From NCBI RefSeq assembly GCF_900090045.1, contig NC_041782.1, positions 2,008,501 through 2,072,500 of the forward strand: 64,000 nucleotides of DNA, written 5' to 3'. The notes under the pieces are model-generated. The model was not told the origin of the DNA, did no database searches, and saw nothing but the letters and a program-made list of their open reading frames with translations. Shown in pieces: positions 23,562 through 34,489 of this stretch (position 1 is its first letter; the number at the start of each line of letters is the position of its first letter). Source of the DNA: Plasmodium malariae. Taxonomy: Eukaryota; Apicomplexa; Aconoidasida; Haemosporida; Plasmodiidae. The translations under genes and the position numbers were made by a program.

Positions 23562-24976
23562 ATGAAATTTCTTTCTCCCGTACTATTTATATTTTTGAAC
23601 TGCTCCTTTTGCGCCCTATGTTTTAAAACGAATAAGAGTTTAAAGTTATCATACAATATAAATAATTTAAAAAAGAGTAGAAAGAATTTTAATAATAACA
23701 TAAAGGTATATTCATCAAATGAACATTTAAAACAACTAAAATATGTAAGGGAAGTAACAAATGCTAGTATACAAATATGTAACAATGCACTGAAGGAGTG
23801 TAATAATGATATTGAAAAAGCTGTAGAACTTGTTAGGAAAAATGCAAAAAATTCTTTATTCGTATCAACAAGTGTTAAAACGCAAAAAGAAGGACTAGTA
23901 GCTGCAGGAATTTTAGATAATAAAATAGTTTTAATAGAATTGTTGTCTGATTCGGACTTTGTGTCGAGAAATGACAAGTTCGTTAGTTTCGTCAAAAATT
24001 TAGTGAACATTGCGCTGGTAGGCGAAATGTCATCACTGAATAAGTCAGAAGCTACCGCTAACTATGCAGCTTCCTCTACTACTTTCACATCGTCTACCCA
24101 TAATATTGATAACCTACTGACGTTGCCTTACGTTGACCAGAACGGCCGTTCGAACGAAACAGTAGGAGAACATTTGAATTACTTGAGAAATATTTTTCGT
24201 GAGGATATAAAGATAGGGAGGTTTACAAAATATGTAAAAAGAAACGAACAAGAGTTTCTGCATTTCTATATACACAATGTAATCGAGGGGAATAACACTG
24301 TTGGGTTATCAGGAGTTTTGCTAGTTATGAATATTGAAACCTTAAATGAAAATTTAAAAACAAAAAAGGAAGATATACTTAATATTGCGGATGATCTAGC
24401 TATGCATATTTTATCAGCTAAACCTGTTAGTATATCAGTTGATAGATTAAATGAAAAAGTTGTTAAAAGAGAGCTGGACATTATTAAAGAATCACTAAAG
24501 GATTTAAAAAAACCAGAAAATATTATTACCAACATGATAAATGGAAAGATACGAAAGTTTTATAGTTCAGTGGTTCTTTTGGAACAGGTAGAGATAAGAT
24601 AAATTGCAGAGGGTGCAGCACCGCCATGCCACATGCCATTTGTCGCTTTGCATATTGCATCATTGCTCATTTGTGTGTCCATTCTTTTGCATATTATGTT
24701 AATGCATATTCGCCATGCTTCTATTGGTTGTTGCGATTTTCCAGCTTCGGTCATTCTTTTACATTTTATTTGTTCCATTGTTAGTTACATTATCAACCTT
24801 TTAATGTTCCTCGTTTTTTCGCTTTTTCACCATCTTTGTAGGAATACATGCTTGATGATACCAAAAGGAAAGTTTCACAAGTCATTAAAGATTTCTCAAA
24901 AAAGCACGAGATTAATATAAATGTAGAATATTTTGATAATTTCATCATAGGGGAACAAAATATTTTAAAAGATTGA
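23562..24976 (+). CDS. Elongation factor Ts, probably apicoplast-targeted (2 exons)
   Basis: This is the guanine-nucleotide exchange factor that regenerates EF-Tu-GTP in organellar translation. Exon 1 is 23562-24587 and exon 2 is 24842-24976. The donor is ggaacag|gtagag, the acceptor ttgtag|gaatac, the phase 0 and the protein 386 aa. The N-terminus MKFLSPVLFIFLNCSFCALCF is a signal peptide, followed by a Lys/Asn-rich, acid-poor transit-like stretch to about residue 50: the bipartite leader of an apicoplast protein. The UBA-like domain follows (LKYVREVTNASIQICNNAL, about residues 60-95). Next come the EGLVAAG segment and the core motif SDSDFVSRNDKF (canonical TDFVARN, the EF-Tu contact). Across the splice, LLEQ is joined to EYMLDD, matching the family's conserved C-terminal LLEQPFV-D pattern, which supports the intron. 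Without splicing the frame would stop after four more codons. Confidence 0.95.
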
Positions 24977-26493
24977 AAAACGAGTCTGATATGACTGTAA
25001 TAGTATACGTGACAACTTGATTGTGATTGTGTTTATATTTGTGTTTGTGTTTTGTTTTGTTTTTTTGTTCTTTTTCCATTTTTATGTTTTTGTAAAAAAT
25101 TCAGCTCATCTTGTTCATTAATTTTTTTTATTTTCTTATATATACAAATTTTCCATTTTTTTGTAAAAAACAGTATCTTTTATTTGTCTTAAGAAGAACA
25201 ACTTAAAAATAAAAACTATTACTCATGAAAAGATGCATAACAAACTACACTTAAAAAATGTGGAAATAATAAGCCCTACCTTTTCATTATACATAAATTA
25301 TCACATTATTTTAAGCAAGCATAGAAATGACCGGAATGATAACTTTGTCTCATTTTCGTGTACAGAAATATGTACAAAATTTATACTGGGGTAAAAACAT
25401 AAATTTGTGTAAGCACTCGATTGTTTACGTATATAGGTGTTCACATAAGCAAATTATATATATATATATATGTATACACTTACTCATAACAAACTGTTTT
25501 AAAAAAAGGTGAAACAGCTCTAGTTCTGCCATCTGAAGAAGAGACGTATATATTAGCAATGGACGGACTTCTGAGAATAATATACCATACTTGTTCTATT
25601 TTAAATGCATTATAAAATTTTTTTTTTTTTTTTTATATTTTAAACGCTATTATACGGAACAGTAATAACATTTAAATTTATACAACATGTAAAATAAAAA
25701 AAAAAAAAAAAAAAAAAGGTAGTTACATTAGTGATACTTACTGTTAAATTGGAAATTTACAATATTAGGACTACCGTATTTCGAGCGTAAAACTATCGTA
25801 CGAACTGATTATAAATGGTTAAGAATAAAAAAAAAAAAATTTCTTTAATGTTTTCCACAAGGATTTACGATTCTGCATAATTTTTTTTCATTTAATAGGA
25901 AAAATATTTGTTCGTACATAAAGTTTTAAATATATTATTTTTACCTGAACAGGTAATAATTTTTTGACAAAAAAAAAATTTTAAATTATTAATGCGCTCA
26001 AAAAAAAAAAAAAAAAAAAAACCATATATGTTGCATATTACATGCACATATGTATGATAATATATATATATATTTATACGTATAACGTTGAAAAAGTAAC
26101 AGAGAAATAACTATAAGAGTGAATTATGGAAAAATTAAGTATTAATTGAAGAAAAATTAACGAATAATAACTTATTTCCCGTAGTACGATAAATAGCAAC
26201 ATTTTATCTGAACAGTGCATATACTGCATATACATATAATACATATATGAGGCCAAATTTAAGAAAAAAATTTTCTTTATGTTACCTTCCCCATTTTACG
26301 TGATTAAATTATTTGCAAGCTGAATGATTAAAGTTTTAGATGACGATGGGATTTATGTACATATTGGAATAAATTTTTTTGATTCGTGTTATAAATAAAT
26401 CTGTAGTAGGAGCGCTCAAAGTTCCTTTTTCTTTACTCGTTAGCTTATTACTATAGTAAAATAATATATATGAAATATACATATAAATAAAAA

Positions 26494-26543
<50 letters not shown>

Positions 26544-26749
26544 TTGTTTTCATATTTTTGTTTTCACCACGTTCGTGTTGAGAACCATGGCACTAAAATT
26601 TTAATTTTATTCTTTATTTGCCCAATCAAATGAAATAAAGTAAAAGTTTAAATAAAAAAAAGGGTTTTAATTTTTCTAAGATTATATCTTTTAACCGTTA
26701 TTTCTTCTTCAAATTTTGCAGTGTCCCAGTTAGTTTTTTTTTCAGAATA
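24977..26749. other. Intergenic region
   Basis: It contains poly(A)/poly(T) runs (25618-25634, 25697-25717, 26000-26020) and a (TA)n block (26511-26540). A pyrimidine-rich tract ending ttttttcag|aataatg sits immediately before the ATG at 26750 and could be a 5'-UTR splice acceptor. No gene is seen. Confidence 0.6.
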
Positions 26750-27271
26750 ATGAATGAGCAAATTCTTTTTGACAATTTTCCATTAACATTTTTGAATAAT
26801 GAAATAAATGATGAAACTTTCGAAGATACCAATGAAAAAAATTATCGAGAAACAATAAAAGTAATTACGGAAAAATTGAAGCAATTACGAATTGAAATAA
26901 GTGAGAAGCACTCAATAAGGAGTATGTTAGAGGAAAAATTATCCATGCTAAAAAAGGAAGAACATGTAAAACAAAATAATATAAATTATATGATGAATTT
27001 TTGTGAAAATAATAATATATATGAAAGAGAAATAATAAATTACCAAAATAATTTAGATCATATAAAGAAGCAAATACAAAACAGCAAATGTAAAATAAAA
27101 TTATTACTAGAAAAAGAATTTAAAGTTAGGAAACAATTGCAGTTAAGTTATATGCAACTGTATGACTTATTAAACGACAGAATTCAGTACATTATTAATG
27201 ATTATGTAAAGCATAGAAAATGTGCATGTGCAATATATGCGTACCAGCAGGAAAATAAAGACAATTCATGA
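26750..27271 (+). CDS. Small conserved coiled-coil protein, unknown function
   Basis: A single exon encodes 173 aa starting MNEQILFDNFPLTFLNNE. After an acidic 40-residue N-terminus, residues 40-150 are Lys/Glu/Gln/Ile/Leu-rich with heptad-like spacing, so most of the protein should be a coiled coil. The C-terminal tail has Cys-Ala-Cys-Ala (near residue 160). There is no signal peptide or membrane span. The base composition is much less T-biased than the flanks, and the codon pattern resembles real Plasmodium exons, so I accept it as a gene. A small structural subunit is plausible (centriole, kinetochore or inner-membrane type), but no family is recognised. The ATG lies 4 bases after a strong acceptor-like ttttttttcag, so an additional upstream exon or a spliced leader exon is possible. 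Confidence 0.75.
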   Translation: MNEQILFDNFPLTFLNNEINDETFEDTNEKNYRETIKVITEKLKQLRIEISEKHSIRSMLEEKLSMLKKEEHVKQNNINYMMNFCENNNIYEREIINYQNNLDHIKKQIQNSKCKIKLLLEKEFKVRKQLQLSYMQLYDLLNDRIQYIINDYVKHRKCACAIYAYQQENKDNS

Positions 27272-27899
27272 AAAAGGGAAAAAAAAAAAAAAGAACTTTT
27301 ACCAAAATGAAAAATAAAATTATTAATAACATCGTTTGAGTAGAATTGATAATGAACATTTATATATTAAGTTTAAAATAAAACATTTGTTATTTGAATT
27401 ATTTTTCATTTTATTTTATTATTTTTTTTGGTTTTATAAATGGTATATTTTCACATCTTTAAACGATAAAGTGGTTATATTACCGTACATCATTGAGTTA
27501 GACCGCCTTTTATATTTACCTTTTAATTGGTGCATAAATACAAAACTGAATTTTTGTCACCTTTTATACCTTTGTTTTTCTGAGTTTTTTTTTTTTTTTT
27601 TTACCAATTATTTAAGATTGTGCTTAATATACGGGAATATATATACATGCATATATATACTTGTGCTTATTTATCTAAGGGCACAACTTTTTTTTTTTTT
27701 TTTTTTTTGTTGTCTAAATTTTCTACACCTCTTTGTAGTTTAATTAAATACAAATAACTTTTATTTTTAGCATAAAAATATAAAAAAGCAAAATTTGATA
27801 TGAAACAGAATTCTTAAAGTGTAAAACAAATAAGTAGAAGAAAAAAAAATCAGCTGAAGAAGAAACACCAGTTGTTAAATGAATGAAAATAAAATTGAG
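27272..27899. other. Spacer between convergent genes
   Basis: T-rich DNA between the 3' ends of the coiled-coil gene (+) and the 1,527-aa gene (-). A T-rich open stretch at about 27336-27743 lacks an ATG start and has random composition, so I do not call it a gene. Confidence 0.6.
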
Positions 27900-30800
27900 C
27901 TAATCCGATATATAGAACTTTTTACAAAACAAAAATTTTAAGATTTTATATATTTCCCTTAGTAGTGAAAATATATATCTATGTTCACATAAAAACGTAA
28001 GAAAATGAATTGAAAAAAGGAATTTTAAAAAGAAAATTTTTTTTTTTATTTTTTTGGATGAGTGTGCACATTTTCTTGCAATGTAAAAAATAGTGAAGTT
28101 ATTAATTTTCAAAATTTTAAAAAAGTGATCTATATCTATGTATATTTTATATAAAAAATTTAGATTTGCTTTTAAATTTAGCTCGAAATAGTTTAATCTA
28201 TCACGTGCTTTGGACCCATCTATGGTATTTTTGTCCATGTCATTATTACCATTATTATTCTGTGCATTATTATGCTTTACATCATTATACTTTACATTAT
28301 CATTTTTAATAACGCTTTTGTTGGTATTACTAAAATCAGTATAATTTATACAACTCTTCATATGAATTATTTTGACATTAACCGATTTACAGTTCATATA
28401 GTTCGCAATTCTTTTGCTACAGCTATTGTTGGTAATGGGTGCATTATCATTTTCCTTATATACATGCATTTTTAGCATGTGATATATATGCAAAGCATGT
28501 TCATGGATTGTATTAAAAATACATTTAAAAAACATGGAGTTATAATTTCTTGAGGTAGTACTATCTTTTTCTCCTTTGTTTTTTTTATTTGCTTCTTTTT
28601 TTTCTTTTTTTTTTTTTTTCATTTTAATGTAAGAAATTAAAATGCTTAGAAGCACGTCGAAATTATATGTATTGAGAGAAAATATATGAAAATGGTTGGT
28701 TATCCATTTTTTACTTTTTACTTGTTTATTCCCTTTTTTCATTAAGCAACTGTAATAAGTTTTATTAGCTCGTACACAAATTCTTAACAGACGATTAACT
28801 GATTTTATATGAACATTTTGCTCCCCTTCGCACATGATCTTGAAAGAAATGTAAATCTCTCTAAAATGTTTTAATTCTTTCATAAAATGGCGGTCAAAGT
28901 TGCGGAGCAGAGTTGTTAGTGCTTTTTGTCCTTTCTTTTGATATATCTGTGAAAGATGATTTATTTTTTTTTGCTCATTTATTTTTGCATTTTTTCCCCC
29001 ATTATCACCTTGCCTGTTCAGGTCCTTTTTTTTTTGAAGCAATAAAGGAACAATTAAGTTATAAAATATCTCGAAAAAAAAGAAATTACAATTGCACACA
29101 CAGTACATAATATTTCTCAAAGCATTAGCATAAAAATTTATGTAACATTTTTCGCTATAAAATTCTTTGAGCAGTTTTATCATATCTTTTGAAAAAGTTT
29201 TATAATTTAATAAATATTTTTTTATTTTTTTATATAACAAATTAGACAAAATGTTCCTGTCTTGTTCATAATTTTTTTTTTTTGCTAACAAATAAAATTC
29301 GACATAAGTGCTTTTTACATATATATAACCGTTTCTTCTAATTTCGTTTTCGAAGCGGTTTCTGCTTTTTTGAATAACTGATAATACAGTGCTTTGATAT
29401 TTATAAATTTTTTTTTTTTTATCACTAACTAGCTTATTTGAACTATTTATTAAATTACAACCACAGCTACTCGAATTAATGGAAAAAATTGTAGCAATAT
29501 TATCATTACAAATTAAGTTATTTGAATTGTTTCTATTGTAATACAAAAGTTCAGATATGTCATGCTGTTCCTTTTCAATCCATTCCTTTCCTTCCTTCTT
29601 GGTATAACTATTCCCATATTTGTAATTGCGCATGCTCATTTTGTTGCCTACGCTAGCTCGATTTTTATATATCTGACAGTGATAGGAACAACTACTGTTA
29701 CCATTTTTAATAGAATTGAGACGAATCAGTCTCTTCCTTCTGTTACTTTTTCCTGTCCTCCTATTATCATTACATGCTACTCCTTTAACGAGCAAATTAA
29801 AATTACATGTATATACATTTTTCTTCAACACAACAAAAAAAAATTTCTTCAAATGTTCAATCAAAATGCAATACACCTTTTGCAAATAAAGCAGAACAAA
29901 TGAACTATGAAATGCGTAATAATAAATATTTTTATGTAAAAGAGTTTTATAATGATTTTCCAATTTTTTTTTTATTATTTCGTTATTTTTGAAACCTAAG
30001 AATCCTCCTTCTTTAAAGTTGAACAGAAAAACAAGTATATTGCAAAAAGTAAAAATATGTGAGGCAGCCATATAGTTGTATGATTTACATTCTAATATTT
30101 TAAAAAAAAATTCAAAATTTCTCTGTATATATTTTAAATATTCATTATTCCTATAAATATATATGTTCCTCTTTTTATTTTTTGTCATGTGTTCACAATT
30201 AAAGGCTTTACATTTACAATACGGAATGCCATCATTACATACGTTATTACCTGAGCATATTTGCTGCTTCATTAGGCGTGCTTTTCTATTTTCGCTCTCA
30301 TATATTATCATCATATTTGATTTATTTTTTTTCAAGTGGTATTTGTCTGAATTCATACATGTTTTGCACTCCTTCGAATGGGGAGATATTCTCCTTTGAA
30401 AAAATGAAAAATTATTTAGAAAAGGGACATCCCCAAATTTTTCATTTTTATGCTTCTTTACCATTTGTGTATTTTTCATCAAACATATATGCAAATATGT
30501 GTAAAAAAGCATATTTTTCATGTTCCACAAATATTGACACTTCGCGTCTAATTTAGCTAGCTCGTTTATGAAATGATTTATCTTCTCATAGAGATATGTA
30601 TTTTCCGTTTTTCTTACCAAATGTAAAAAGATATAGTATATGTTATAATAACTATTATTGTGTATAAGACATATATATGCACATGTTGCAGTAAAGTAGG
30701 AGATAACTTCCTTTTTTTTTTCAGATCTGTGTTGTTTGTTTGTTTGACAATGTGAATACTTATTACCTTGTTTGAGGGGTATATATTTATATGCATCTTC

Positions 30801-32483
30801 CCATTTGTTGAAAGGTTGAATAAATGGAACAAAAGAAGTGAATACTTTTTTTTTTTTATGTGTGTGAAAAAACCTGTAATATATAAGCACTAAAAATATC
30901 TTAAAATAGAAGGGGTAGGAAATGTTTTTCTTCTGATGGAATATTTTTTTTTTAAATCTCCCCTTAGAAATATGGATGATACATTTTTTTTTATTATGAA
31001 TATATTGTAATAACAACATAAATAAGTGAAGAGCATTATTTTTCCTTATGTTCATTAAACTGTGAAAAATATGTATATGAGACACATAATAATTGGTACA
31101 AAATTTTAAAAGACAGGCTTCTTTCTGTAGTATTTCCTCCTCTTTAACTGTAAAATTAGGGTTCGCTCCACACTTCATGTTCATAATTTTTAGGTAGTTT
31201 ACGCATATTTGACTTAGGTAGAAAAGAGATTTTTTGCACAAAATGAGGACCTTGCCATTGCCACTCCTTCCAATACAGGAGCCTCTATTTGTTCTGCTAC
31301 TTGTTCTGCTACTTGTTCTGCTATTTGTTCTTCTACTTGTTCTGCTACTTGTTCCGATGCTTGTACCGCTGCTTGTACCTGTGCTTGTATCTTTGTTTAC
31401 ACAGCTGATAACATTTTTTTTTTTCTCTCCTCCCCGCTGCTCACTGTTTTCATTAGCATTTTCGTCAAAAATGTACACGTGGCATAAGTGGTTGTCCAAC
31501 AACTTCCGTATAGCATTAACTTTTATTTTTCTAAAATATTTACAGATACCTTTTTCGTAAATTTCACTATAATAATTATGAACAAATGAATTTTTTTTTT
31601 TTCCTTTATTGTTAAAGAGAGGTTCCTTCATTAAGTTTTTTTTCCCTTTCCAAGTTGAGCTTTTTGTGAAAAAAAAGAAAAACAAAAATAAAAATAGTAA
31701 CTTATCTTTTTTTTTAATAATGCTATTTTCCTCGTGTAACAAGGATATAATGTAGGAGGAAAATAAAAAGAAGAAGTTCTTATCCCTCTTTTTTATCTCT
31801 TCCTTTTCCTTTTCATAAATACGTTTTCGCTTTAAATTTCTCCTTCGTCTGTTAAAATAAAAAAATAAAATTTTTAAAAGATAAAAATTCCAAATATTCG
31901 AATAATTGTCTGGATATGCTTCATTTTTAGGAAAAAATGTGTGTGTGTTTGTGTGCGTATTTGTGTGCGTGTTTGTGTGTGTGTTTGTGTGCGTATTTGT
32001 GTGCGTGTTTGTGTGTGTGTTTGTGTGCGTATTTGTGTGCGTGTTTGTGTGTGTGTTTGTGTGCGTATTTGTGTGCGTGTTTGTGTGTGTGTTTGTGTGC
32101 GTATTTGTGTGCGTGTTTGCGTGTGTGTTTGTGTTTGTGTTTGTGTGCGTGTATGTATGTGTGTATATATTTGTTTTCTTCTCTTTTAATATAATTTTTG
32201 AGAAAAAGTTCCACAGTGCTATGTTATGATTTTTCAAGTTGCCAAAATTTACAGTTTTTGAATTATATAAGTTATTCACATTTAATTCATCACATGCACA
32301 TATTTCTACGTTATAATTTGTTCCATGTTTAAAGAAAAAAAGATAGGTAAGTCTTCTTAAAACATAAAAGGTTAAGAATATTTCAAAAAAGGAAAGCGAT
32401 TTTAGCGTTTCACTGTTCACCAACAAATACGTGTCGAAGTCTATCATGGTTGTATATAAAGCGCTTAAAGGAGTTACACCCAT
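27900..32483 (-). CDS. Large conserved Plasmodium protein (1,527 aa), unknown function
   Basis: A single minus-strand exon starts at ATG 32483 ([20 protein letters not shown]) and ends at the stop at 27900-27902; a second in-frame ATG is at residue 13. The protein is Lys/Asn/Ile/Phe-rich with many short hydrophobic helices, as in helical-repeat proteins. The interruptions are a His/Thr/Asn tract (about residues 108-180), a Ser/Thr/Arg repeat (about 365-400) and a Cys-rich stretch near residue 770 ([10 protein letters not shown]). It carries no signal peptide. Several Lys-rich insertions and poly-Phe runs match poly(A)/poly(T) tracts in the DNA. No conserved enzyme motif is visible and I cannot name the family. 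It converges with the small coiled-coil gene and is divergent from the secreted-protein gene at 34490. Confidence 0.88.
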   Translation of the reverse strand: MGVTPLSALYTTMIDFDTYLLVNSETLKSLSFFEIFLTFYVLRRLTYLFFFKHGTNYNVEICACDELNVNNLYNSKTVNFGNLKNHNIALWNFFSKIILKEKKTNIYTHTYTHTNTNTNTHANTHTNTHTNTHTNTHTNTHTNTHTNTHTNTHTNTHTNTHTNTHTNTHTNTHTNTHTNTHTFFPKNEAYPDNYSNIWNFYLLKILFFYFNRRRRNLKRKRIYEKEKEEIKKRDKNFFFLFSSYIISLLHEENSIIKKKDKLLFLFLFFFFFTKSSTWKGKKNLMKEPLFNNKGKKKNSFVHNYYSEIYEKGICKYFRKIKVNAIRKLLDNHLCHVYIFDENANENSEQRGGEKKKNVISCVNKDTSTGTSSGTSIGTSSRTSRRTNSRTSSRTSSRTNRGSCIGRSGNGKVLILCKKSLFYLSQICVNYLKIMNMKCGANPNFTVKEEEILQKEACLLKFCTNYYVSHIHIFHSLMNIRKNNALHLFMLLLQYIHNKKKCIIHISKGRFKKKIFHQKKNISYPFYFKIFLVLIYYRFFHTHKKKKVFTSFVPFIQPFNKWEDAYKYIPLKQGNKYSHCQTNKQHRSEKKKEVISYFTATCAYICLIHNNSYYNIYYIFLHLVRKTENTYLYEKINHFINELAKLDAKCQYLWNMKNMLFYTYLHICLMKNTQMVKKHKNEKFGDVPFLNNFSFFQRRISPHSKECKTCMNSDKYHLKKNKSNMMIIYESENRKARLMKQQICSGNNVCNDGIPYCKCKAFNCEHMTKNKKRNIYIYRNNEYLKYIQRNFEFFFKILECKSYNYMAASHIFTFCNILVFLFNFKEGGFLGFKNNEIIKKKLENHYKTLLHKNIYYYAFHSSFVLLYLQKVYCILIEHLKKFFFVVLKKNVYTCNFNLLVKGVACNDNRRTGKSNRRKRLIRLNSIKNGNSSCSYHCQIYKNRASVGNKMSMRNYKYGNSYTKKEGKEWIEKEQHDISELLYYNRNNSNNLICNDNIATIFSINSSSCGCNLINSSNKLVSDKKKKIYKYQSTVLSVIQKSRNRFENEIRRNGYIYVKSTYVEFYLLAKKKNYEQDRNILSNLLYKKIKKYLLNYKTFSKDMIKLLKEFYSEKCYINFYANALRNIMYCVCNCNFFFFEIFYNLIVPLLLQKKKDLNRQGDNGGKNAKINEQKKINHLSQIYQKKGQKALTTLLRNFDRHFMKELKHFREIYISFKIMCEGEQNVHIKSVNRLLRICVRANKTYYSCLMKKGNKQVKSKKWITNHFHIFSLNTYNFDVLLSILISYIKMKKKKKEKKEANKKNKGEKDSTTSRNYNSMFFKCIFNTIHEHALHIYHMLKMHVYKENDNAPITNNSCSKRIANYMNCKSVNVKIIHMKSCINYTDFSNTNKSVIKNDNVKYNDVKHNNAQNNNGNNDMDKNTIDGSKARDRLNYFELNLKANLNFLYKIYIDIDHFFKILKINNFTIFYIARKCAHSSKKIKKKIFFLKFLFSIHFLTFLCEHRYIFSLLREIYKILKFLFCKKFYISD
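31940..32160 (-). repeat. GT-rich coding minisatellite (His-Thr-Asn-Thr repeats)
   Basis: A higher-order repeat of about 48 bp is built from 12-bp tttgtgtgcgta / tttgtgtgcgtg / tttgtgtgtgtg blocks. On the minus strand it encodes Thr-His-Thr-Asn units in the 1,527-aa protein. All three plus-strand frames and at least one other minus frame are also open through it. Confidence 0.92.
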
Positions 32484-34174
32484 ATATATATATACATATA
32501 TGTATGTGCGTGTGTGTGGAAAAAATAAAAAGTGAAGGGGGGGGTAAACATAATATGTGTATATTATGCTATGTGGATGATGGTATGCCTTAAGTATACT
32601 ATTCCATGCGTATATTTTTTTTTTTTTTTCGAAATGGTATCACATTGTTGTTTATATGTGATATGTCCTATATATTTATTCTCCAATGGGAGGTGGATGA
32701 TGGAGCTAAAAAAGTGTATAAACGATAAAACAAAAAATTCTGCATGAACGATATATCATTTTACAAAAAAAGAAAAAGAGGGGAAACCTAAACAAATATA
32801 AGTACATATAACTTCCGCTTATGTATATATATATGTACGTATTTTTATTTATGCCCAATCAATGGCGAAAATAGAGTTTAAAAAAGAAATTACATAAAAA
32901 AAAAAAAAAAAAATTAAAAAAAATTTCACGAATGACAAAGGGCACAGTTATTGTTCATAAAAAAATAGGAAGCACATTCCTAATTTATAAAATTAGCTAA
33001 ATGACAAAACCCGAAATTAGTAATGTTTCAGTATAAATGTATACATCTCTTTTTAATCAAATGTATATAGAAAACTCATAAAAATAAAATTACATATAAT
33101 ATTTCGCGGGGGATGGATGAAAGTGCCAACTCGTAAATGCAATCATTCGCCATCGTATTTTCATCATATATTGTTAACCGTTTACTTTCCACCGTTCAGA
33201 GATAACTGTTTACTATTAACCATTCATTATACATCATTTCTATATGTATACTCCTATTTCCACTTTCTATTTATAATTTTTTTTCCCCTATTTTCTGGGA
33301 AACACACTCTTTATAATTTACGATTTTAAGAGAAGTCTTAAGGCCCTATTTTGTGTTTTTCCTCATTTTTTTAAGGATATTTAGCGAATATTTCATGAAC
33401 ATTTCACAGAACTATATTTGTAACATACTTCAAGGGGGGGCTGACTTTTTCAAAATGTTACTCTTTTCAAAAATTGTATTTTTACATGTGCATTTTTTCT
33501 CAGTTCATTCAAATTGTAAAAAATAATTTATTTTATTTTGATACAATTTTGAATTGAGTAGGTAAAAAGGGAAAATTCTGACCAAGCAATATTTCGCTAC
33601 GTACATAAAAAAATTAAATTTTTGAGCATATTCCATTTTTCTACATATATATAATAATTACTTAACATGTTATAATATGTGATAAAGACTATCATATGTA
33701 TTAGTGCAAAATTATTTTAGTTTTTATTTTATTATTTTTTTTTTTTTAAAATAGTTTTAATATAACAAGTAAGCCCTTGTTAAATAATGAAGGTGTACAC
33801 TTGTTCACTGTTGTGAGAATTAAGCTGTGGTTTAGTTTCTCTCCTTTTGGTTTGTAGAGCAGACGCATGTACATACATACGTGCCCACATACACATACAT
33901 ATATATACATATATGTATATGTACATAAATGTTTATATGAACAAATCGAAATATCACGGACGAAAAAAAAATTAACTCGTTCTTCACAAAATTCAGTTAT
34001 ACCCACCCTTTAATTTTTAGCTGTATACATTAACTGCTCTATGTTAGTAACGTAAGGGGTTAAGAAAAGTTCATTAAGCATGGTTTCACAGGTACAAATG
34101 AGTATATTTTTGGCTTGATATATTTTTCGTCATGTAGCAAAATTAGGTCCCCAACCCCCAAAAAAAAAAAATAA

Positions 34175-34206
<32 letters not shown>

Positions 34207-34489
34207 ACAAAATAAAATTTAATACGGCATAACAAAATTAAGCAATGCAAAACAATTCTACAAATAATGCGACAGCTCCCAAAAAAGGCTTCTTTAAATA
34301 TGGGCTGAATTAACTCTGTAAGTTTTGCATAAAATGATTGTTTCATATGGGAGAGTATAATATTTTAACATTATCGTTAACTATGAACTTTTTTCAATTT
34401 TCAACTTCATTTTAAAAAATTATTATTTATTAAGAGAAAATAATAAGAAAAATAATCATCAGGGATAAAAATTGAAGGAACAACATACA
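32484..34489. other. Intergenic region between divergent genes
   Basis: AT-rich non-coding DNA of 2 kb with poly(A)/poly(T) runs (32614-32629, 32897-32913) and a (TA)n block at 34174-34200. Short frames here (for example 33117-33329, 33746-34006) have no recognisable features. Confidence 0.6.

Noticed and set aside
27336..27743. Phe/Leu/Tyr-rich open frame downstream of the small coiled-coil gene
   Set aside because: It has no ATG start, is interrupted by T homopolymers, and sits in the 3' spacer of convergent genes.
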